DNA of 64,000 bases from Plantago ovata (lineage: Eukaryota > Streptophyta > Magnoliopsida > Lamiales > Plantaginaceae). Shown here one piece after another: positions 56,650 through 64,000 of the stretch. Below the pieces are notes generated by a model. It saw nothing but the letters and a program-made list of their open reading frames with translations. It was not told where the DNA came from and made no database searches. Both the position numbers and the translations under genes were made by a program. The DNA lies in assembly GCA_028274465.1 (NCBI GenBank), contig CM051455.1:135814096-135878095 (forward strand), read 5' to 3'. Positions within the stretch are counted from its first letter, which is position 1, and each line of letters starts with the position of its first letter.

Positions 56650-57560
56650 TTACAGGCTGTTGGAGCTCTTGTCACCCTGATTTCTCATCTCTTGCCATGA
56701 TTTTCTATTTTTCTTATTGGATGTTTGGGACTCACATGACATTGCTTTAATGTTTACATTGCAGACTGCAGAGAGTCAGGATAAAGTTATGTTCACTCAG
56801 CTCCGTGGGACAATTGATAATCAAATTACTTTTGTTGGACAAGTTTTATCTTTCGGACGTTTACATCTTTTTTACATCGTGTGATTTTCATGGATGATAT
56901 TTTATAGCTGACCGTTATAATTTTTGGTTTGCTAACCTCTGTTGGTCCATCTTATTAGCTGGTGCTGTACACAGGTTTGCTCTTGTATTAATCATCAGTT
57001 CATCACCCAGTTTGCTTCTTGTGCGTATGCCTATCTTTAGTTTGTGTATCCCTAAGCTTGAAGCAGGTAATGGTTGCCTCTAGCAGTCATATATAGAGGT
57101 GAGAACATATAGGATTTGACGCCGCTGGTGGCGACGCTATGTTTATTGGGAAAATTACACTTGTGAACCTGACTACTGGACCTTTTGAATCTTGCATCAT
57201 GAAATTTATTTTTCTCCAAGTAAAACCATTATAATTATTGGGAAAAATTATACTTTTGAACCCTGACTACTGGCCTTCATTCTATTTATTTTTCTCCAAG
57301 TAAAACCATTTAAAAATAGTCGCTGTGGAATCACCCAAAACTATTTCACATTGTACTTTGTATCGCAGATTTATTTTCCCTGGGTCAGCACTCTTTGCAT
57401 CTAAACTAACGTCATATTTTAACTAAAACTCATCAATGAGTAGCTGCTGTTTTGCGAGAAGCCCCTTAAGAACATGTGTCAATGTTGCAGGCATATAGAG
57501 AGAAGCACCCATTTCACATTAAAATTATTTCTTGCTTAGCATATTTGGGATTCAACCTGT
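56650..57560 (+). pseudogene. Scattered exon-like pieces, unrecognised
   Basis: Three segments follow good acceptors. TTTTACAG precedes AVGALVTLISHLLP (about 56656). CATTGCAG precedes TAESQDKVMFTQLRGTIDNQ (about 56764). TTGCAG precedes AYREKHPFHIKIISC (about 57491). They do not join into a convincing gene and I do not recognise the family, so this is a low-confidence relic. Confidence 0.2.
57148..57308 (+). repeat. Tandem pair of about 90-bp units
   Basis: ATTGGGAAAATTACACTTGT and ATTGGGAAAAATTATACTTT head two copies. Each ends TTTATTTTTCTCCAAGTAAA followed by ACCATT. Confidence 0.65.
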
Positions 57561-57569
57561 AGGAGAGAT

Positions 57570-59700
57570 GTCATGGTTGGATGTGGATCAGTCCTCTCAT
57601 TCTTAACAGTGTTGTTTGTATGAAATCTCAGTTAATTGATAAACAAGATGTGCATAAACCCTGGCCGTCCCTATTTTTTGGGGGTAATTGGTACATAAGA
57701 TTCATCATTTTCTATCCACCAGGGGGCGACAAATTATTTAAGGCGTGCAAGGTTTAATTTCTTCAAAATGTCATCATCATTTTTCTTTCCCCCGTCTGTG
57801 TGCTCTGATGTATTCTCCTAGTTCTTGTATGACAGGTGATGTAATTGAGCGGGATAATTGAGTCTCTCGTAATGCCTCTCCATTTTGCACCGAACGTGTT
57901 TCGTTGTTGGTTATATATGTCTGTCAGATGTAAATTTGACGAGGAAGATTTTATGTTGGTAATAAGAGTAGTGGAATAGAATTGTGTTAGGATTTTGGGC
58001 AGTGCAAGAAAGAATGTAGATAGATGTTTGGATCTCCTTTAACTAGGAAAGATAATAACTTTCATGATGAATGGATTTTGGAATTTGGATCTTTTCTGGT
58101 TCCTTCTTACGCAAACTAAGAGTACTCATTTTATTGGAACTCTCGGGTTTCGCCTTCTTCTAAAATTTTAATTTTGAGTGTTCTAGTTTTGGATGGAGGC
58201 TTCTACTGCTAAAAAGTATACTCTATTCTTTTTACTATGACATGTTTTAGTGTTACATTGTGCGCTAGTGGTTATACCATGCAACATGTAAAAATACATG
58301 GTACAATATCTTAAGCACCATGATGCACTACAACGTGTTGTAACTTAGGAAAATCCGGAAAGTATCAATATGGTTTGGCTTTTTCAGCTTATCGGATTAA
58401 TATGAAGACAACATTGAAAACACTGTACTTCAAAAAAATGTTGAATGTCCTCGAGGTAATATGAATTAAAGTTTTCTTAAACTTGTACCCTGGAGTGTTC
58501 TATGTTTTAGTTTGAATTGTTCGTTAAAGAGTAGAGTTGTAATACAAATGCAACGGCGAGAGTTAATGTTTTTCATAGTAATAAATTAGACTTCCCTTGA
58601 AATCGGCCATATATACATCTCACTATCTCAGACATTCAAGACATTCAACTGATGGCCGAGAGTTTTAGTTATTTCCATTTAGTTTCTATTCCGGTTGACT
58701 ACAATGAGTTAGCTGAGAATATAGCTCGACTTACGGCTCCAGATTGACGTTAATAAACCGAAACCAGGAGAATACTAAAAAGCAAACTTGGTACATAACG
58801 CTAACCACAAAAGAACACACCGTGTGCAGTGAACCTCCAAAACGAACATAAGATGACCCCTTAGGTTTTTGCGGGTCGAAAAATTTTCTTTTCTTTTTGA
58901 ATCATTCTTTTCCAAACCTATTGGTTGCCTTTTTTAATACACGTTTTGATTGTCCGGACTCTTCAGTTGTGGTTAAGAGATGTCCTTTTGTCCTTTGAAA
59001 AGTTTGCACTTAACTTTCCATGTGATGAAAATGAGAAAAAACGGTTGAATCTGGTATGAATGAGAAAAAATGGTTGAATCTTGTATGCTGTTGTAAAACA
59101 ATTTGCACAAGCAATGACTGTTTGGCTATTTGTTGAAGATTTGTGCAAACATTCTCATGGCCATGGTATATGTCATTCTTGTAAGTCTCAACTGCTCCAG
59201 ATAATATATCGTATTTGTAAAATGTATTTTAATACCACTTACCTAAATACTGGCTCATTAATTCATATATGATGGTGCTAATACTTATAGGTTGTAAACA
59301 CACTAATGGTGTCAATACTCTGCCTTAATGGCTAGATGGCTAGCTACGATAATGATCATAATGCCTCATTCTCAAAAATGTTTGGCTCTTCTACGTTGAA
59401 AAGAATTCAGCCTGCTTTCTTTAAGCATTGTACATGAAATTTTAAATTGTAGTTATTGATGATCATTAATCACAGTTTTAAGTACTATTTTTCACTGAGT
59501 TAATGTTTAATATTTGGTTTCGTTGACGTTTTTCAAACTCTAATGAGTAAGAAAACTATATAATCAAAATAAAAAAAAAAATTGACAAAAAAGTAAGTCG
59601 CAAAACAGTAAAATTATGATCGGAACCCATCCTGGCCACCCCTAACGGACGGGGCCACGTAAAAATTAAGTTGTCTGTGTGTTTTTTATTATTGGACCCT
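57570..59700. other. Intergenic
   Basis: AT-rich, no gene recognised. The 58250-58350 segment is a second copy of the repeat at 55430-55560. Confidence 0.4.
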
Positions 59701-59739
59701 CCATAATACTAGAACTATTTTGAGTCTTTGTGAACTTGT

Positions 59740-60011
59740 TAACCGGAGTGGTAAATGTAACATTATCCAAAACGAAACCTCACTTTATCTTCTTCTCTCA
59801 AGAGCAGAGCTGAATTCACTGAATCCTCGTTTCTTGGTTTCTCCTACTTCCCGGTTGCTTCCACTGTTTCCGGTGAGTACGCCTCCTAATACTTATGAAT
59901 TCCCCAAATTGACGTCTAATTAGGGTTATTGCGTATGTTTTCATCACCACCTTTGATTTGGGCTTATTTCTCATCATTACTACTTTCTGTTATGCCCTGC
60001 AAAATTAGCAG
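59740..60011 (+). other. Leader exon and 5'-UTR intron of bL17c
   Basis: A CT-rich leader ends at TTTCCG/GTGAGT (59872) and a short intron closes at AATTAGCAG (60011), 16 bp before the ATG. The transcription start was not fixed. Confidence 0.55.
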
Positions 60012-60027
60012 AAAAAAAAAAAGATAA

Positions 60028-61294
60028 ATGGCAATGGCGTATGCTTCTTATTCTTCCTCTACATGGAGTCTCTCTTTAATCCGGGCCGCCCTCCCTTCTC
60101 CTTCGCCGCGCCCATCTGTTGTTTCCTTTTCCGTTTCTCAGCCCAAGACCACCACCACTCTACCTAAGGTCGCTTTGAATTCATTTGTGGGTTTGGCTCC
60201 TGTGAATCCGCTTCACTTCTTTCAAGGTATAAAACTGCTTCCTTCCTGTGAGTTATTTGTTGAATTTTATTGGGGTTTTTATGAAATTGGACATTGTTTG
60301 GTTAGTTGCCACTGACATGGTTTAAAATTGGGGTTTTCTAGCTATGTTGTTGCCTGTGGAGAAGCTTTCGAGACGCTTTTGTAATGCTTTGGTATAGAAT
60401 GCAGCGTTTTGAAAGTATATCAAGTGTTTTGCTGTGTAGTTTTTACCCCAATTTGTCATTTTGGTGTAGATGTTTCCAACTCTTTTTCATGGCAACTGAC
60501 TAGTTTCTAATTGTTTGCATCTTAGTCTACTTTGTGTTTCTTTTGGTTAAAACCAAGCTCATGAAGAACCAAATGTTATCCCTATCCTGCTGAGATGCGT
60601 CTTGTGTAGTGTGTTGCCATGTTGGGAAGGGTAATGGACTTTGCTTCTTCTTTTTCTTACCTGTTTAAAGTACAAAAATATGCTATGACAAACTTGGACT
60701 AGTAAGTGCTTATGCTAAACTCGACATTGACTCCAGAATAGTTTGAGTGATTAGCCCATACATGCAAGACACGTTTTGTTGAACTGCTGGAGAGTTGTAT
60801 GGTTGATTTTGGAGTAAAGATCAGCTGTAAAGCTTGGTTTCTGGTGTTCAGTTCTTATATATGATACAATCCTCCTACATGCAGGTTTAATGAGCTTTGA
60901 TCACTTCTTCCCTGCAATTGACAATGGTGGACGAGTTTCTTGTATGAGGCATGGAAGGAAGGTTCCAAAGCTCAACAGGCCTCCAGACCAGCGCAGGGCT
61001 CTTCTACGTGGACTAACAACTCAGCTTCTGAAGTACGGTCGCATAAAGACCACAAGAGCCAGGGCCAGTGCATTGAGGAAGTATATTGACAAGATGATCA
61101 CACTGGCCAAGAATGGGTCTCTACACAAGAGAAGGCAAGCTCTTGGTTTCATCTACGAAAAGCAGATTGTGCATGCACTGTTTGCTGAAGTAGATGAAAG
61201 ATACGGGAACAGAGAGGGGGGATACACTCGAATTATCAGAACTCTACCTAGGCGGGGAGACAACGCGCCAATGGCTTACATTGAGCTGGTTTAG
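60028..61294 (+). CDS. RPL17: Plastid large-subunit ribosomal protein bL17c
   Basis: Component of the chloroplast 50S ribosome, nuclear encoded. Exons 60028-60226 and 60885-61294 (donor TTCAAG/GTATAA, acceptor CATGCAG/GTTTAA) give 202 aa. Residues 1-about 75 form a Ser/Thr-rich transit peptide starting [12 protein letters not shown]. The mature part is a full bL17 domain: [73 protein letters not shown], then [14 protein letters not shown] at the end, as in bacterial L17. The start is the first ATG after the leader intron; a second ATG two codons later would barely change the transit peptide. Intact. Confidence 0.95.
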
Positions 61295-61685
61295 CTTCTC
61301 ATTTGTTATTCAGATTCACTAACACACTGATTGTACTTGCTCATATGGCAAAATTAAATAGGTAAACTTGGCTCTATGTCTCAGAAACCAAGATTCACAG
61401 CTCATATTTCTCCAATGTTTTGCCTCCTTAACCTCTGGATTGTATTCTGTTTTTAATCCATTGCATTAGATTGTATACATTATTTATCTTCTTAGTAAGA
61501 TTTATGTCGTGTATTTTATTACTAAAACACTAAACCAATTCACACGCACACTTTATATACTCCGTAAAAAGGATTTTAATTCGGGCTTCATCTTACTCTC
61601 ATCATCACTTGACTTCACTCTCCATCAGCTAAAATCAAGAAACTGACAGCCAAACAGGTATTACAAATCCCATCTTGGCAGAGCT

Positions 61686-62465
61686 ATGGCTACTACTACA
61701 GCTCTGAATCTTGGTTCCTTTGGTAGCCAGTTACTGAAGAATAATAATCCCAACAAACTTCCATTACACCCTATACCAAAATCTCTCCCATTGTTAACTG
61801 CTTCAAATCCCAACAAAATCAGCTGGAGTGGAAATCAATAACCTCTTTCAGGATCTGGAGTTCAGGACAGATGTTGCTGCTGTTGATTCCTCGGATCTCA
61901 CTGTAAAGGTACCCACCCGTTTCCCTTTTCATTATCTCTCTTTTTCTTGAAATTGTGGTTGATACTGATTATTGAGTGCTGTTTAATATAATAGAATCAT
62001 TTGAATTTTGAGTCTGTTGTTTTCTTAATGTTTATCAATGATGCCAAGTGTTTGACACATTGGCCTAATTACACTGATTTACACTAGTGTGAAGTGGTTT
62101 TTATTGGATAGTTAATATAAATGTATAGATTCCGCACCTCACTAAATATATTCGAGACTTCGATAGAGTTGGAATTCTTTTTTCTGAGACTTACTCATTT
62201 GCTTATTGAGAGAGAGAGAGCAGGTGGAGGATGAATTGAAGGTGGTAGAGAGAAGTACTACCATTTTGTTGTGGCAAATGTCAAGTTTATATGTTGGATG
62301 AGGAGGAGCATTTCTAGGAGCAGTTAGATGAGTGGCTGAGCGGCCAGGAGCAGGATTTCCGGCTTGTGATTGGACCTAAGTTCTTGGACAAGTTTGCTAT
62401 ATAATGTTACAAGGAGGCTTAAGCGACCTGCTGTTGCTCTTGTTTCCACCAATGAAACTTGGATC
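61686..62465 (+). pseudogene. Decayed Ycf54/LCAA gene (Mg-protoporphyrin cyclase factor)
   Basis: Remains of the nuclear gene for the plastid Ycf54-like protein (LCAA), which supports the aerobic cyclase of chlorophyll synthesis. The exon 1 part (61686-61908) starts MATTTALNLGSFGSQ, transit-peptide-like; its frame is lost after NKISWSG and resumes one base over as EINNLFQDLEFRTDVAAVDS, ending in a GTAAAG/GTACCC donor. The exon 2 part (62224-62465) follows a GAGAGCAG acceptor. It shows KYYHFVVANVKF, then after a frame change MLDEEEHF, a TAG stop, EQLDEWLSGQEQDF, LVIGPKFLDKF, and after another change RRLKRPAVALVSTNETWIT, just before GTAAGC. These match the family core (LVANAKFMLDEEEHF and PAVALVSTNxTWIT, from memory). 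At least three frame changes and one internal stop. The remainder would lie beyond the inserted LINE. Confidence 0.75.
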
Positions 62466-62509
62466 ACGTAAGCCCCTAACAAAATGATGCACTGATTTAG
62501 GCAAAAGGA

Positions 62510-64000
62510 CGATCACAACACCATCAAGAATGTTTCTTTCCCCAACAAAAGCGGATTGATTTTTCGATATCACTTTTTCCAAAATATTACCAAACCTATT
62601 TGCAAGGACTTTAGACACAATTTTATATGCACTACTCACAAGTGAGATTGGCCTATAATCTCCTAAGACACTAGGATTAGACCTTTTGGGAATTAAAGTG
62701 AGGAAAGTTGCATTCATACCTTTGCATAACTTACCATTCCTATGGAACTCGGATAGAAAGTGCATGACATCCTCCTTCACAATCTCCCAACACGAACGAT
62801 AAACTTGGCCTCCAAATCCATCGGGTCCCGGACTCTTGTTAACCCCACACGCCCAAATGGCTTTCTTTATTTCCTCCTCCTCAAACCTTCTTTCCAACAG
62901 CTCGATGTCCTCCTCATCAATTCTATCACCCTCAAGATTCATAAGTCGTACACCCCCCCCCCCCCATTTCCCTTCCCGAAAGTGCTCTTCAAAAAATTTC
63001 GCACCCCTTCCTTTACTTGTTCCACATATTCCACCCACTTCCCATCAATTCTCAACCCTTTAATAGCATTCAATCTCCCTCTTCTCTCCACTACCCCATG
63101 AAAGAAACGCGTATTAGCATCCCCTTATTTGACCCACTTAGATTTTTCTTGTTGAATACGTAACCTCTCCTTCTTACATAAAAGCTCTTCGAGATCACCC
63201 ATAAGCATATGCCTTTTACTAAACATCCACACTTCCTACGCCAATGAATTTCCAGCTCTACTAAGTACCCCTGCCCCCACAGTTTCACACAGAACAGCCT
63301 CCTGGATTATGCCAGCCACACCAACATTTGAACCGGAAGCCAGAAACGCATCAATAGAGCTCGAAGGCAAATCATAATCCACCGCCCTCTCAATAGCCAA
63401 ATCACATTCCTCAATTTCATTGGTTAAATCATCAATTCATTTGTCTAGATTACTTCCTCTCTCCCTATATATGCCATGCTTTCAATCGACACTTAAGTTT
63501 CTTCAATTTCTCCTTTAACACAAAACTACCCCAACCGTTGACACCCTCCTTCCACTCATCTTCCACAATCTTCAAAAAATCCTCCTCCTTCACCCAAACT
63601 ATTAATGAACCAAAATGGTTTCGGCCCCCAATCCTTCCCATCCTCCTTCACCAAGATAACAACATGATCGGAGACTCTTCTTTTTAATCCCACTTGTAGT
63701 AATTTAGGCCACTTACTTAACCACCCTTCCAAAAGAGAAACCTATCGAGCCTACTACAACTCCTCCCATTATCTCTATACCAAGTAAATTTCCTTCGATA
63801 AAGAGGTAAATCAAGGAGTTCATTTTTCACAATAAAGTTATTAAATTCCTCCATTCCCCTCTCCCTTCTCCCAACCGACACCCCTCTTCTTTCATCTAAG
63901 TTCCTAATTGCATTGAAATCTCCACATACACACCAACAAGTACTAGTCCCCTCATCCATACGCTTCCCCAACACCTCCCAAAGCTCTATTTTTTTATTAA
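62510..64000 (-). mobile_element. LINE (L1-type) fragment, decayed, runs off the right edge
   Basis: Minus strand. The endonuclease C-terminal part (about 63974-63717) reads CVCGDFNAIRNLDERRG and FTWYRDNGRSCSRLDRFLF. A linker with several stops follows. The start of the reverse transcriptase (about 63038-62510) has KSPGPDGFGGQVYRSCW, TLIPKRSNPSVLGDYRPISL, YKIVSKVLANRFG and NQSAFVGERNILDGVVIV. Family sequence stops abruptly after GVVIV, before the catalytic FADD-type motif, so the 3' part is absent here. It sits about 45 bp past the donor of the Ycf54 pseudogene exon. The rest of the endonuclease should lie beyond the window. Confidence 0.88.

Noticed and set aside
1-64000. CRISPR arrays, operons, phage or bacterial islands
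   Set aside because: Gene structure is eukaryotic throughout. No spacer-repeat arrays or prokaryotic gene spacing were seen.

Overview
The window is plant nuclear DNA, most likely from a eudicot. The genes are intron-rich with canonical GT/AG borders, sit 1 to 8 kb apart in AT-rich DNA, and several have TATA boxes. There are plastid- and mitochondrion-related nuclear genes and a typical plant load of MITEs, TRIM-type LTR relics, a SINE and a LINE. I cannot name the species from sequence alone. All gene structures below were built by hand from splice signals and protein reading.

Layout. 0-9 kb: an unassigned terminal exon, a Tourist-like MITE, then a complete U2AF65 splicing-factor gene (+, 572 aa) whose leader intron contains three degenerate tandem copies of one unit. 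9-13 kb: a relic of a YSL gene and other repeats, then a complete YSL5/7/8-type transporter gene (-, 673 aa). 13-17.8 kb: intergenic, with a palindromic GCTCCGATCGGAGC cluster and a 723-bp Mutator-like non-autonomous element that appears to carry a gene fragment. 17.8-18.4 kb: an A20/AN1 stress-associated protein (+). 18.4-20.4 kb: exon-like debris, a dispersed repeat and a long hairpin. 20.4-25 kb: a short PPR protein gene (-), a hAT-like element rich in GGATCGGACC motifs, a TRIM relic and a TTA-flanked MITE. 25-28 kb: an MIK2-like LRR receptor kinase (-). 28-30 kb: a 180-bp duplication and a tRNA-derived SINE. 30.4-37.4 kb: a KEA4/5/6-type K+/H+ antiporter (-, 19 exons found, the last short exon not located).

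41.4-47.4 kb is the most unusual region. A short FtsH3/10-like (mitochondrial m-AAA type) gene on + (635 aa) is followed tail-to-tail by an inverted copy on - that is frameshifted and loses its last 40 residues. Between the arms lies a patchwork copied from two introns of the KEA gene about 12-13 kb away, part direct and part inverted, with tiny overlaps at the joints. This is the pattern expected of replication template switching. The N-terminus of both copies is a coding minisatellite of DFMKK-type repeats, three in one copy and six in the other.

47.4-53 kb: intergenic, with a TRIM element, microsatellites and several Tourist-like MITEs with TTCAG-rich interiors. 53-54.4 kb: an intronless GT47 xyloglucan-galactosyltransferase-like gene (+). 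54.4-59.7 kb: intergenic with scattered exon-like pieces. 59.7-61.3 kb: the nuclear gene for plastid ribosomal protein bL17c (+). 61.7-62.5 kb: a decayed Ycf54/LCAA gene (chlorophyll cyclase factor), abutting a 3'-truncated, decayed LINE (-) that runs off the right end.

The genes are unrelated single loci rather than a pathway cluster. The physical links are mutational: KEA intron DNA was used to build the FtsH palindrome, and MITEs and relics lie in gene flanks.
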